The notes: generated from the sequence alone by a model not told the origin. 64,000 bases of DNA from an uncultured Clostridia bacterium (GCA_947628695.1 CANRAV010000005.1:50623-114622), one strand, 5' to 3'. Numbered from the stretch's first letter, positions 21,194 to 31,858 are shown. Made by a program: numbers and translations.

Positions 21194-21982
21194 ATGGAAT
21201 ACACGTTCTGTAAGCCGCTTACACCGATATACAAGGAGGCAGATGCAGCGTCCGAATACGCAGACGAGGCGTTTTACGGCCAGAAGGCGGAAGTGCTTGA
21301 AAGGAAAAACGGCTTCTGCCGCGTCCACACGGACTACGACTATGAGGGCTACGTCCCCGAGGACTGCGTAACGGAGGCAAAGTACACCCCGACGCACGTC
21401 GTGACAAGCGCCTTCGGCGAGCTGCTTTACGAGCCGAAGAACTGCCGCAGGGCCGCCCTTGACCTTCCGCGCGGAAGCCTTATTAAGATAGACGAAGACG
21501 GCGGGACGGAGAGATACGCCGCAGCGCGCACTATAGACGGGAAGGTCTTCTACCTCCACCGCAAAAACATAGTGCCGGCGGAATACATAAATAGGGAGAG
21601 GGACGAGGCGACCCTGCGGCGCGACATAACGGACACGGCGCGTCTATACCTCGGCACCGGGTACCGCTGGGGCGGTAAGACGGCCTGCGGGATAGACTGC
21701 AGCGGTCTTGCATTTATGAGCTACTACATGAACGGGCTGCACATATACAGGGACGCGCATATAGAGCGCTCGCCGCTTCTGCGCACAATAGACATAAAAG
21801 AGGCAAAAGAGGGCGACCTGCTTTTCTTCCCCGGTCACGTTGCGGTGTACATAGGGGACGGGCTTTTCATACACTCCACAACCGCCTTGGGCGGCGTGGG
21901 CTTCAACAGCTTAAACGAATACAGCCCCATTTACAGCGAGGGGCTTAAAGCCTCGCTTAAAGCCGTTGCGACGGCGTTTTGA
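21194..21982 (+). CDS. NlpC/P60 endopeptidase with N-terminal SH3-like domains
   Basis: This 262-residue protein has ATG 21194 with an AAAGGAA site. The N-terminal half (about 1-125) has two SH3-like stretches (GQKAEVLERKNGFCRVHTDYDYEGYV and LPRGSLIKI). The C-terminal NlpC/P60 domain has catalytic Cys168 in GIDCSGLAFMSYY, His215 in FFPGHVAVYIG and a third polar residue in FIHSTT. There is no signal peptide, as in YkfC-type cytoplasmic gamma-D-Glu-L-diamino acid endopeptidases, which pair with L-Ala-D/L-Glu epimerase (YkfB). The nearby epimerase makes a muropeptide recycling role likely. It is 10 bases upstream of miaB. Confidence 0.88.
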   Translation: MEYTFCKPLTPIYKEADAASEYADEAFYGQKAEVLERKNGFCRVHTDYDYEGYVPEDCVTEAKYTPTHVVTSAFGELLYEPKNCRRAALDLPRGSLIKIDEDGGTERYAAARTIDGKVFYLHRKNIVPAEYINRERDEATLRRDITDTARLYLGTGYRWGGKTACGIDCSGLAFMSYYMNGLHIYRDAHIERSPLLRTIDIKEAKEGDLLFFPGHVAVYIGDGLFIHSTTALGGVGFNSLNEYSPIYSEGLKASLKAVATAF

Positions 21983-21992
21983 GGAAAAGCTT

Positions 21993-23411
21993 ATGCAAAA
22001 CGGTATTTTCGTTCCCGAGGAAGAGATAAAGCGCCAGCTTGCGATTGCAAGGGAGGTTCGTTCCCTTATAGGCGAGGGTAAGAAGGTCTTTGTCTCCACC
22101 TTCGGCTGCCAGCAGAACGAGGCGGACAGCGAGCGGCTTCTCGGCCTTGCGTCGCTTATGGGCTACACCAAGGCGGAAAGCATAGACGACGCGCAGCTTA
22201 TTATCTTCAACACCTGCGCGATAAGGGAGCATGCGGAGCTTAAGGCGCTTTCCAAGGCGGGGGCTTTGCGCAAGATAAAGGAACGCGACAAAAGCGTTAT
22301 AACCGCCGTCTGCGGGTGCATGGCAGAGCAGCCGCACAGAAGGGAGCAAATATTAAAAAGCTACCCCTACATAGATATAATCTTCGGTACGGACAGGCTT
22401 CACACCCTGCCGGAGACGGTAAAGAACGCCATTCTGGGCGAAAAGCACGGCGTTTACATAAGCGGAGGCTCGCATGACGAGTTCGGCACCGTGGCGGAGG
22501 GAGTGCCCTCTCTTAGGGAAAGCAGCTACAAGGCCTGGGTGCCCATCATGTACGGCTGCAACAACTTCTGCTCTTACTGCGTGGTTCCCTACGTGCGCGG
22601 GCGGGAGAGAAGCAGGAAAAGCAAGGACGTGCTTGCGGAGATTGAAGGTCTTGTAAAAAGCGGATACAAGGACATAACGCTTTTGGGGCAGAACGTGAAC
22701 TCGTATGACGGGGACTTAAGCTTCCCGAAGCTTCTTGAAAAGGCCGCGGGCTTTGAGGGCGACTATCTGCTGCGGTTTATGACCTCGCACCCGAAGGACG
22801 CGACAAGGGAGCTTGTGGACGTGATGGCGTCGAGCCCGAAGATAGCGCCGCACTTCCACCTGCCTATGCAGTCCGGCGACAACCGCATACTTAAGATGAT
22901 GAACCGCCGCTACACCGTAGAGCAGTACATGGAAAAGGCGGCGTATATAAGGGAAAAGCTGCCGGACGCAGCGCTTACAAGCGACATAATATGCGGCTTC
23001 CCCACGGAGACGGAGGAGGAGTTTGAAAACACGCTTAAGGCGGTGGACGCCGTGGGCTTTGACATGCTTTTCGCCTTTGTCTACTCCCCGCGCCCGGGTA
23101 CGCCCGCCGCTAAGATGGAGCAGATCCCACACGAGGTCAAGACGGCGCGCTTTGCCCGCCTGTCGGAGCTGGAGAACAAGCGCGCGTCGGAGCTGAACCG
23201 ACGCTTTGCGGGAAGGACGCTTAAGGTTTTAAGCGACGGCTGCGAAAACGGCATATACACCGGCAGAACCGGGCACAATAAGATTATAACCTTCGCCCTG
23301 CCGGAGGGCTTCCCCGAGGAAAAGGCAAAATCCGGTAGGTTTTTAAACGTACGCGTGGACGGGGTGCAGGCCTACACGCTTTCCGGCACAGCAGAAAAAG
23401 AACAAATTTGA
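21993..23411 (+). CDS. miaB: tRNA-2-methylthio-N6-dimethylallyladenosine synthase MiaB
   Basis: This 472-residue protein starts at ATG 21993 with GAGGAAAAG upstream; an earlier in-frame start lacks a site. The N-terminal UPF0004 domain has FGCQQNEADSERL and CGCMAEQP, which hold the auxiliary cluster cysteines. The radical SAM motif is CNNFCSYC, followed by VPYVRGRERSR. The C-terminal TRAM domain ends the protein (ENGIYTGRTGHNKIITF). MiaB inserts the methylthio group on i6A37 of tRNA. It leads a run miaB-ylbF/ymcA-mutS-mutL, conserved in order with Bacillus subtilis ymcB-ymcA upstream of mutSL. Confidence 0.95.
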   Translation: MQNGIFVPEEEIKRQLAIAREVRSLIGEGKKVFVSTFGCQQNEADSERLLGLASLMGYTKAESIDDAQLIIFNTCAIREHAELKALSKAGALRKIKERDKSVITAVCGCMAEQPHRREQILKSYPYIDIIFGTDRLHTLPETVKNAILGEKHGVYISGGSHDEFGTVAEGVPSLRESSYKAWVPIMYGCNNFCSYCVVPYVRGRERSRKSKDVLAEIEGLVKSGYKDITLLGQNVNSYDGDLSFPKLLEKAAGFEGDYLLRFMTSHPKDATRELVDVMASSPKIAPHFHLPMQSGDNRILKMMNRRYTVEQYMEKAAYIREKLPDAALTSDIICGFPTETEEEFENTLKAVDAVGFDMLFAFVYSPRPGTPAAKMEQIPHEVKTARFARLSELENKRASELNRRFAGRTLKVLSDGCENGIYTGRTGHNKIITFALPEGFPEEKAKSGRFLNVRVDGVQAYTLSGTAEKEQI

Positions 23412-23428
23412 AAGGAAACATAAAACAC

Positions 23429-23824
23429 ATGGACAACTATCTGCAGACACTTCTTGACAATTTCGGCAAGGCGCTTCAAAACGAACCCGTCGTTGCAGAG
23501 TACACCGAGGCGAGGAAGGCCTATGTAGAGGACACGGAGATTACGGCCGCCGTCAACGAGTACAACGTGCAAAGGATGCTCCTTGACGAGCAGCAGCTTA
23601 AAGAGGACAGGGACGAAACCCTTATAAACAGCATACAAAGCCGCGTAAACGCGCTTTACGATAAGATAATGGCATCGGAAAAAATGAAGACCCTTGCGGT
23701 TGCGGAAAACAGGCTTAACGAGCTTTTGGGCGAGATAAACAAGGCTCTTATGTCCTACGTCGTGCCCGACAGCGGGGACGGGGGCTGCACGGGAGACTGC
23801 CACAGCTGCCACGGCTGCCACTAA
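23429..23824 (+). CDS. YlbF/YmcA-family protein with Cys-rich C-terminal tail
   Basis: This 131-residue helical protein is read from ATG 23429; a TTG 21 bases earlier overlaps the miaB stop. The YlbF/YmcA (Com_YlbF) core spans about 1-112 (NFGKALQNEPVVAEYTEARKAYVEDTEITAAVNEYN...). The last 16 residues are GGCTGDCHSCHGCH, which may ligate metal. In B. subtilis, YlbF, YmcA and YaaT form a 4Fe-4S-containing complex that partners RNase Y and affects competence, biofilm and sporulation. The Cys-rich tail is compatible with such a cluster. Position after miaB matches ymcA. Confidence 0.85.
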   Translation: MDNYLQTLLDNFGKALQNEPVVAEYTEARKAYVEDTEITAAVNEYNVQRMLLDEQQLKEDRDETLINSIQSRVNALYDKIMASEKMKTLAVAENRLNELLGEINKALMSYVVPDSGDGGCTGDCHSCHGCH

Positions 23825-23855
23825 ACAAAAAAGTTAAAAGGAGGCGGATACAGAT

Positions 23856-26396
23856 ATGGCCTTATCGCCGATGATTCAGCAATACATGCAGATAAAAAGC
23901 GAAAACCCCGACTGCCTTTTGATGTTCCGCCTTGGGGATTTTTACGAGCTTTTCTATGACGACGCAAAAACCGCGTCGGAGGAGCTGCAGCTTGTGCTTA
24001 CCGCGCGCGACAGCGGCGACGGAGAGCGCGCGCCGATGTGCGGCGTTCCCTACCACGCCGTGGAAAGCTACCTTACAAAGCTTATCGGGCGCGGCTACCG
24101 CGTTGCGATATGCGAGCAGCTTGAGGACCCGAAGGCGGCAAAGGGGCTTGTAAAGCGCGGCATTGTCCGCATAGTAAGCCCCGGCACCGTGACGGAGGGC
24201 GGGTACCTTAAGGACGGAAGCAACAACTACCTTGCCTCTCTTTCCTTCGCCCCGGACGGATTCGGCGCTGCCTTTGCGGACGTGTCGACGGGGGAAGTGT
24301 ACGCAACGGAGTTTTCCGGCGAGGAAAAGGACGCTGCCCTTATGGCAGAGCTTTCCGCATACTCCCCGTCGGAAGCGGTGGTTCCCTCCGACGCGCCCAT
24401 AGAGACGCTTGAGGTTTTAAAAAACAAATTTCACGCGCTCATAAGCGCAGAGGACGACGACAAATCCACAGAGTACACCTCTGCCGGTGCCCCCGGCGAG
24501 CTTGCGGAGAAGGCCGCAGCAAGGCTTATAGCCTACATAAAGCGGACGCAGAAGACGGACCTTGGCTATATAAAGCCGATAAAATACTACAAGTGCAGCG
24601 CCTTTATGCGGCTTGACGCGTTCAGCCGCCGCAACTTAGAGCTTACGGAAAGCATGCGCTCCGGCGAGAAGCGCGGAAGCCTTCTTTGGGTGATGGACAA
24701 GACAAGCACCGGCATGGGTGCAAGGCTTTTAAAGCAGTGGCTGGACAGGCCGCTTCTCTCCTCGCGGGCGATAAACAGGCGTCTTTCCGCCGTTGAGGAG
24801 CTTAAAAACAGCGCAGAGGGCATGGAGGAAATCGGGAACCTTCTTCGCGGCATGGTGGATATGGAGCGCATCTCCACCCGCCTTGTGTACGGCAGCGCCA
24901 ACGCGCGCGACCTTAAGGCGCTTGAAGCGTCGATACTGCGCTTAGATCCGCTTAAACGCGCCCTCTCCGTCTTTAAAAGCGAGGCTCTTGTCGGGCTTTG
25001 CGGCTCGCTTGACACGCTGGAGGACATAGGTCTCAGCATAGAAAAAACCATTGCGGAGGACCCGCCCGTTACACTGCGCGAGGGAGGCATAATAAAAAGC
25101 GGTGCGAACAGCTCCGTAGACGAGCTGCGCAGCATGATGACCGACGGCAGAGCCTGGATATCCCGCATAGAGGCCGAGGAGAAGGAGAAAACCGGCATAC
25201 GCACGCTTAAGGTCGGATACAACAAGGTTTTCGGCTATTACATAGAGGTGTCGAAGTCGTTTTGCGAAAACGTGCCGGAACGCTACATACGCCGCCAGAC
25301 CCTTGTCAACTGCGAACGCTTTGTAACGCAGGAGCTTAAGGACATGGAAAGCCGCGTCATAGGCGCAAAGGACAGGGACGCGGCCATTGAATACGAGCTT
25401 TTCTGCGCGCTTAGGAACTACATACTTGACAGGCTTAAGAGAATACAGCAAACGGCCGCGGCCTTGGCGGAGACGGACGTGTTCCTGTCCCTCGCAAGGC
25501 TTGCGTCAAGCGCCGGCTACACAAGGCCGGAGGTGGACGACAGCGACGTTATACAAATAAAGGACGGTCGCCACCCCGTGGTGGAAAAGTTCATGGGGGA
25601 TGCGTTTTTCGTCCCCAACGACACGTCCCTTGACACGGCAAAAAACAGGCTTGCCCTTATAACAGGCCCCAACATGGCGGGCAAATCCACCTACATGCGG
25701 CAGATTGCGCTTATCGCCATAATGGCGCAGACAGGCTCGTTTGTGCCGGCAAAGTCGGCGCGCATAGGCGTGCTTGACAGGGTGTTTACAAGGGTCGGCG
25801 CGTCGGATGACCTTGCGACCGGCAGCTCTACCTTTATGGTGGAGATGAACGAGCTTGCGGCGATTTTAAAAAACGCCACCGCCAAAAGCCTTATAATTTA
25901 CGACGAGATAGGACGCGGAACCTCCACCTACGACGGGATGAGCATCGCCCGCGCGGCGCTTGAATACACGGTGAAGCGCATAGGCGCGAAGACGCTTTTC
26001 GCCACCCACTATCACGAGCTGACCTCCCTTGAGGGGGAGATAGACGGCATGGTGAACTACAACGTGGCGGCCAAAAAGCGCGGTGACGACGTTGTTTTCT
26101 TACGCAAGATAGTGCGCGGGGCTACGGACGACAGCTACGGCATAGAGGTTGCAAAGCTTGCGGGCGTTCCCGACGAGGTCGTTACGCGCGCAAAGGCGAT
26201 ACTGCGCTCGCTGGAGGGGACGGCTCCCGTTAAAAAGAAGGCGCTTCCCGCCGGGGAGACGGACGGGAACGTAAGCTTTGCTTCCCTTGCGGAGGCGGAG
26301 ATTGCGGAAAAGCTGCGCGAGACGGACATAAACACGCTTACTCCCATAGAGGCAATGGGGCTTTTGTACGAGCTTAAGAAGAAGGCGGAGCTGTGA
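23856..26396 (+). CDS. mutS: DNA mismatch repair protein MutS
   Basis: This 846-residue protein starts at ATG 23856 after AAAAGGAGG. The mismatch-reading motif is FRLGDFYELF (Phe29-Tyr30-Glu31). Connector, lever and clamp domains follow, then the ABC-type ATPase with Walker A GPNMAGKST, the STFMVEMNELA loop, Walker B IIYDEIGRGTST and FATHYHEL. Length is that of MutS1 (about 850). It recognises mispairs and recruits MutL. It is followed four bases later by mutL, in one operon with miaB and the YlbF-type gene. Confidence 0.97.
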   Translation: MALSPMIQQYMQIKSENPDCLLMFRLGDFYELFYDDAKTASEELQLVLTARDSGDGERAPMCGVPYHAVESYLTKLIGRGYRVAICEQLEDPKAAKGLVKRGIVRIVSPGTVTEGGYLKDGSNNYLASLSFAPDGFGAAFADVSTGEVYATEFSGEEKDAALMAELSAYSPSEAVVPSDAPIETLEVLKNKFHALISAEDDDKSTEYTSAGAPGELAEKAAARLIAYIKRTQKTDLGYIKPIKYYKCSAFMRLDAFSRRNLELTESMRSGEKRGSLLWVMDKTSTGMGARLLKQWLDRPLLSSRAINRRLSAVEELKNSAEGMEEIGNLLRGMVDMERISTRLVYGSANARDLKALEASILRLDPLKRALSVFKSEALVGLCGSLDTLEDIGLSIEKTIAEDPPVTLREGGIIKSGANSSVDELRSMMTDGRAWISRIEAEEKEKTGIRTLKVGYNKVFGYYIEVSKSFCENVPERYIRRQTLVNCERFVTQELKDMESRVIGAKDRDAAIEYELFCALRNYILDRLKRIQQTAAALAETDVFLSLARLASSAGYTRPEVDDSDVIQIKDGRHPVVEKFMGDAFFVPNDTSLDTAKNRLALITGPNMAGKSTYMRQIALIAIMAQTGSFVPAKSARIGVLDRVFTRVGASDDLATGSSTFMVEMNELAAILKNATAKSLIIYDEIGRGTSTYDGMSIARAALEYTVKRIGAKTLFATHYHELTSLEGEIDGMVNYNVAAKKRGDDVVFLRKIVRGATDDSYGIEVAKLAGVPDEVVTRAKAILRSLEGTAPVKKKALPAGETDGNVSFASLAEAEIAEKLRETDINTLTPIEAMGLLYELKKKAEL

Positions 26397-26400
26397 GACA

Positions 26401-28215
26401 ATGGACATTATAAACGTTTTAGACGCCGCAAGTGCCAACATGATAGCCGCCGGCGAGGTTGTGGAAAGACCCGCAGCCGCGCTTAAGGAGCTTATGGAAA
26501 ACGCCGTGGACGCAGGCGCGAAGAGCATAAGCGCGGAGATAAAGGACGGCGGTATCACCCTTATACGCGTAAGCGACGACGGGTGCGGCATATCGAAAAA
26601 CGACCTGCCCAAGGCGCTGCTTCGGCACGCGACAAGCAAGATAAAAAGCGGTGCGGACATAGACGGCGTTATGACCCTCGGCTTCCGCGGGGAGGCGCTT
26701 GCCGCAATATCCGCAGTTTCGAAGATGTGCATTATATCAAGGCAAAGCGGCCTTCCCTTCGGCAACGTGCTTACAAGCGACGAAGGCGGCGTAAGCGTTG
26801 ACGAGGTCGGCTGCCCGGAGGGGACGACGGTGCTTGTGGAGGGGCTTTTCTACAACACCCCCGCAAGGCGCAAGTTTTTAAAGCGCGACGCGGCGGAGGC
26901 TGCGGCCTGCCGCTCTGTGGCGGAAAGGCTTGCGGTGTCGAACTCCGGCGTTTCCGTGCGCTTTACAAGCGACGGGGAGGAAAGGTTTGCCACAAGCGGC
27001 AGCGGCGACGTAAAGCGGACGGTTACAGAGGCCTTCGGGGCGTCTTTCGCGCGCTCGCTTCTCCCCGTAAAGGGCGAAGCGGAGGACGTGGCGGTTTCGG
27101 GCTTTGTCTCTTCCCCGGACGCCGCAAAGGGCAGAAGCACCTTCCAAAACGTCTTCGTCAACGGCAGGTACATAATCTCAAAGACCGTGCAGGCCGCGCT
27201 TAAAGAGGCGTTTAAAAGCTATATCCCGCACGACAGGTACCCGGCCTGCGTGCTGTTCGTGACCGTGCCCCCGCGCTTTGTGGACGTGAACGTACACCCC
27301 GCGAAGACGGAGATAAAGTTTGCAAACGAGCGCCTTGTTTACGAGGCGGTTTACTACGCGGTGCGCTCTGCCCTGCAGAAGAAGGACGCCTTCACCGGTG
27401 ACGAAAGCGACGTGCTTGCAAAGCCGGCGGAAATTAAGCGTGAGACTCCCGCTTTTCCGCAGCCCGCCTTCGATACGCCGAGGATGAAGCAGTCCGACGC
27501 GGTGTTTAAAGCAAGCGACTTTGAGACGGAAGAGGACGGCGAAGAGCCGGCAGCAACTGTGCACATAGACGTGCCGAAGGCGGTGACGACGGTCACCCTG
27601 CACTCGTCCTCCATGGCCGAGACCTTTAGGCAAGCGGAGATGGAAAAGGCACCCGAACACCGCTACATCGGCGAGGCGTTCGACGCCTATCTGATAGCCG
27701 AGACAAAGGAAGCGCTTTACATAATAGACAAGCACGCGGCGCACGAGCGCATACTTTACGAATCCCTTCGCAAAAGCACCCATGCGGAAAGTCAGGTTTT
27801 GCTTTCCCCACTTGTGGCGAACCTTTCGGAGGAGGACGCGGCGCTTATAATGCAGAACAGGGACTACCTGTACTCGCTTGGCTTTGAGGTTGACGAGTTC
27901 GGCGGCGGGAGCGTGGCCGTTCGCTCGCTGCCGGCGTCTTTGAAGGACGCCGGGGACATTGCGGCGCTGCTTGAGGAGTTTGCGTCGTCGTTCGCCACGG
28001 GCGGGGCGCTGCCCTTTTCGGAACGGTGCGACAGGGCGCTTTACACAATGGCCTGCAAGGCGGCCGTAAAGGCGGGCGTGCACAGCGAAAAGCACGACAA
28101 CATGTGGATAATCGACCGGCTGTTTGAAGACGGCAGCATCAAGTACTGCCCGCACGGGCGCCCCGTTGCAAAGGTGTTCACTAAGCGCGAGGCGGACAAG
28201 TGGTTTGACAGATAG
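26401..28215 (+). CDS. mutL: DNA mismatch repair protein MutL
   Basis: This 604-residue protein begins at ATG 26401. The N-terminal GHKL ATPase has ELMENAVDAGA, DDGCGI, GFRGEAL and the GTTVLVEGLFYNTPARRKFL loop. The C-terminal dimerisation/endonuclease region has IDKHAAHERILYE, a variant (Lys for Gln) of the DQHAxxExxxxE metal site of strand-nicking MutL proteins. ACKAAVKAG and CPHGRP follow. An endonuclease-competent MutL fits an organism without MutH. It overlaps nothing and is followed after 12 bases by tgt. Confidence 0.97.
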   Translation: MDIINVLDAASANMIAAGEVVERPAAALKELMENAVDAGAKSISAEIKDGGITLIRVSDDGCGISKNDLPKALLRHATSKIKSGADIDGVMTLGFRGEALAAISAVSKMCIISRQSGLPFGNVLTSDEGGVSVDEVGCPEGTTVLVEGLFYNTPARRKFLKRDAAEAAACRSVAERLAVSNSGVSVRFTSDGEERFATSGSGDVKRTVTEAFGASFARSLLPVKGEAEDVAVSGFVSSPDAAKGRSTFQNVFVNGRYIISKTVQAALKEAFKSYIPHDRYPACVLFVTVPPRFVDVNVHPAKTEIKFANERLVYEAVYYAVRSALQKKDAFTGDESDVLAKPAEIKRETPAFPQPAFDTPRMKQSDAVFKASDFETEEDGEEPAATVHIDVPKAVTTVTLHSSSMAETFRQAEMEKAPEHRYIGEAFDAYLIAETKEALYIIDKHAAHERILYESLRKSTHAESQVLLSPLVANLSEEDAALIMQNRDYLYSLGFEVDEFGGGSVAVRSLPASLKDAGDIAALLEEFASSFATGGALPFSERCDRALYTMACKAAVKAGVHSEKHDNMWIIDRLFEDGSIKYCPHGRPVAKVFTKREADKWFDR

Positions 28216-28227
28216 GAGAACATATAA

Positions 28228-29364
<1,137 letters not shown>

Positions 29365-29421
29365 ATGCATAAAAAACGCCGAAAGGCGAATAAAATAAAC
29401 AAAAGAAAAGGAGATGCTTTT

Positions 29422-30399
29422 ATGCCGGCAGAAGGAATTTACATCAATCCCGCAGTAGTTGCTGTAGGAGCCGTGGTTGTGGTCGTCATCATTTTGATCC
29501 TGGCCAACATCAAGATAGTGCCGCAGGCGTACCAGTACGTTATCGAGTTTCTCGGTAAGTACAAGGTGACCTGGGACGCGGGGGTACACGTAAAGATCCC
29601 CTTCCTTGAAAAGATAGCGAAAAAGGTGACGCTTAAGGAGCAGGTTCTTGACTCGCCCCCGCAGCCCGTTATCACGAAGGATAACGTAACCATGCAGATC
29701 GACACCGTCATATACTTCGCCATTTTCGACGCGAAAATGTACGCTTACGGTGCCGTGAACCCCATTTCCGCGCTTTCCAACCTCGCCGCGACGACGCTTA
29801 GGAACCTCGTCGGCGAGCTGGAGCTTGACGGTACGCTTACCTCCCGCGATACGATAAACGCCAAAATGACAACCATACTTGACGACGCAACGGACAAGTG
29901 GGGCATTAAGGTAAACCGCGTGGAGCTTAAGAACATCATACCGCCCGCGGAGATACAGAACGCCATGGAAAAGCAGATGAAGGCAGAGCGCGACAGGCGT
30001 GAAACCCTGCTTCAGGCCGAGGGACACAAGGCCGCGTCGATAACCCGCGCAGAGGGCGAAAAGCAGGCCGCAGTCCTTGCCGCAGAGGGCGAACGCGACG
30101 CACGCATAGCCCGCGCAGAGGGCGAAGCGCGCGCGATATACCTTTCCAAAAAGGCAGAGGCAGACGGTCTTAAAGCGCTGGTAGAAGCGGGCGTAAACCC
30201 CATTGTGCTGGAGCTTAAGAAGTACGAGGCGCTTGTGGCGATGTCCAACGGCAAGGCCTCGAAGATAATAGTGCCGACAGACGCCGTTGACATGACGAAG
30301 GCAAACGTCATGTTTTCGGAGGTAAGCGGGCTTGGCAGCGTAACGAAGCCCGCAAAGGACGACCCCGTTCCTCCGAAGGAGGACCCCTGCTGTGACTGA
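29422..30399 (+). CDS. SPFH/band 7 (stomatin/prohibitin-like) membrane protein
   Basis: This 325-residue protein starts at ATG 29422 behind AAAAGGAG. A single N-terminal transmembrane segment (about 9-30, VAVGAVVVVVIILILANIKI) is followed by the SPFH domain (about 30-190, PQAYQYVIEFLGKYKVTWDAGVHVKIPF, SRDTINAKM). A coiled coil with repeated AEGE units (about 195-265) and a tail ending DPCCD follow. The family forms ring-like membrane scaffolds and often partners NfeD or FtsH-type proteases; neither is adjacent here. The terminal Cys pair is unusual. It sits between tgt and coaX on the same strand. Confidence 0.9.
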   Translation: MPAEGIYINPAVVAVGAVVVVVIILILANIKIVPQAYQYVIEFLGKYKVTWDAGVHVKIPFLEKIAKKVTLKEQVLDSPPQPVITKDNVTMQIDTVIYFAIFDAKMYAYGAVNPISALSNLAATTLRNLVGELELDGTLTSRDTINAKMTTILDDATDKWGIKVNRVELKNIIPPAEIQNAMEKQMKAERDRRETLLQAEGHKAASITRAEGEKQAAVLAAEGERDARIARAEGEARAIYLSKKAEADGLKALVEAGVNPIVLELKKYEALVAMSNGKASKIIVPTDAVDMTKANVMFSEVSGLGSVTKPAKDDPVPPKEDPCCD

Positions 30400-30417
30400 T
30401 AGGGGCGGTGGAAGAGT

Positions 30418-31185
30418 ATGATACTGACCGTTGACGCGGGGAACTCCAATATAACGCTTGGCGGCTTTGAAGGGGACAGCCTTCGCTTCGTCTCGCGCAT
30501 ATCGACAAACCCCGCCTGCACCGGCGACGAGCTTGCGGTAAAGCTCCTCGGCGCCCTTGCGCTTAACAAGGTAAACGCAAGGGACATAGATGGCGTTATG
30601 GCCGCATCCGTGGTGCCGCAGCTTAACGCGGCGGTGAAGGAGGCGGTGCATACCGCCTTCTCGAAGCGGCCGCTTTTCGTAGGCCCGGGCATAAAAAGCG
30701 GTATCGGCATAAGGTGCGAGGTGCCCTCCTCCGTCGGTGCGGACATAATAGCGGCGGCTGCGGCGGCGTACTTCCTGTACGGCGGCCCCTGCCTTATTGT
30801 GGACGCGGGCACGGCGACCAAAATGACCGTGGTGAACGGAGAGGGCGCATTTATAGGCACCTCCATCATCCCGGGCGTGCTTATGGGGCTTTCCGCCCTT
30901 TCGGACGGGACGGCGCAGCTTCCGAAAATAAGCCTGGAGGTGCCGCCCTCCGTCATAGGCAAAAACACCGTGGACTGCATGCGCTCCGGCGTGCTTTTCG
31001 GCAACGCCGCGCTTATCGACGGCATGATCGACCGCATAAACGAAGAGTACGGCGAGCCTTTGAAGGTCTGCGCGACCGGCGGCATGGCTTCCGTCCTCGT
31101 GCCTCTTTGCAGAAGGCAGATGCTTTTGGACGAGCACCTCGTCTTAAAGGGGCTGAATATTCTGTATCACAAAAACAAAGCTTGA
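30418..31185 (+). CDS. coaX: Type III pantothenate kinase
   Basis: This 255-residue ASKHA-fold kinase has phosphate motif DAGNSNITLGGF (6-17) and, near residue 109, GADIIAAAAAAYFLYG with the catalytic Asp. The second phosphate motif is IVDAGTATKM, and GVLMGLSALSDGTAQLP follows. It phosphorylates pantothenate in the first step of CoA synthesis and needs a monovalent cation. The downstream ECF substrate-binding component suggests a pantothenate uptake and phosphorylation unit. Confidence 0.95.
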   Translation: MILTVDAGNSNITLGGFEGDSLRFVSRISTNPACTGDELAVKLLGALALNKVNARDIDGVMAASVVPQLNAAVKEAVHTAFSKRPLFVGPGIKSGIGIRCEVPSSVGADIIAAAAAAYFLYGGPCLIVDAGTATKMTVVNGEGAFIGTSIIPGVLMGLSALSDGTAQLPKISLEVPPSVIGKNTVDCMRSGVLFGNAALIDGMIDRINEEYGEPLKVCATGGMASVLVPLCRRQMLLDEHLVLKGLNILYHKNKA

Positions 31186-31210
31186 TATTACCCGCATTGG
31201 GGCGGATAAT
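31182..31210 (+). promoter_or_regulatory. Possible promoter of the ECF transporter gene
   Basis: TTGATA (31182-31187), a 17-base spacer and GATAAT (31205-31210), overlapping the coaX stop. A small CCGCC/GGCGG hairpin follows before the ribosome site. Confidence 0.45.
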
Positions 31211-31270
31211 ATAAATATTTTAATGTGTTGTACCGCCGTATGGGGCGGACGACAACAAGGAGGTTTTTCC

Positions 31271-31858
31271 ATGCAAAAACAACTTAGTAAAGAGCAAACC
31301 AAAAAGCTTGTGCTTACGGCATTGCTCGCGGCAATCGTGGCGGTTCTCGCCTACTTTGGGGGCTTTATCAAGATCGGCGGCCTCGCCTCGATATCGCTTA
31401 CCCTTATCCCCGTGGTGCTTGGCGGCGCCCTTTGCGGGCCGGCGGTCGGCGCCTTTTTGGGCGCAGTTTCCGGCGCGGTGTTCTTCCTTACGCCCGACGC
31501 GGCGTTTTGGGTAGGGCTTTCCCTTCCCGGTACGGTTATAACCGTTATGGTCAAGGGCACAATGTGCGGCCTTTGCGCGGGGCTTGTTTACAAGCTGCTT
31601 AAGGGCAAAAACCGCTATGTAGCAATCGTCGCAAGCGCCGTTGTGTGCCCGGTGGTCAACACCGGAATATTCATCCTGGGCTGTCTTGCGTTCTTTATGG
31701 ACGCAGTGCGCGACATGGCGTCTGCGAACGGAAAGTCCGTATTTATGTACATCCTGGTGGGATTCGTAGGGCTTAATTTTGTGTTCGAGCTTTTGACAAA
31801 CATCGTCTTAAGCCCGACGATTCTTCGGATAGTGAATATACGGGAAAAGTCAAAGTGA
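31271..31858 (+). CDS. ECF transporter substrate-binding (S) component, probably pantothenate
   Basis: This 195-residue membrane protein starts at ATG 31271 after AAGGAGG and has about six hydrophobic segments. The N-terminal helix carries KKLVLTALLAAIVAVLAYFGG, the AxxxA-type motif that docks S-components onto the EcfT subunit. Loops (GLASISLTLIPVVLGGALCGPAVGAFLG) match the ECF S family. Position directly after coaX points to pantothenate (PanT-like); that is context inference, since S-component sequence alone rarely fixes the ligand. No EcfA or EcfT genes are nearby, as expected for a group II ECF component. Confidence 0.8.
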   Translation: MQKQLSKEQTKKLVLTALLAAIVAVLAYFGGFIKIGGLASISLTLIPVVLGGALCGPAVGAFLGAVSGAVFFLTPDAAFWVGLSLPGTVITVMVKGTMCGLCAGLVYKLLKGKNRYVAIVASAVVCPVVNTGIFILGCLAFFMDAVRDMASANGKSVFMYILVGFVGLNFVFELLTNIVLSPTILRIVNIREKSK

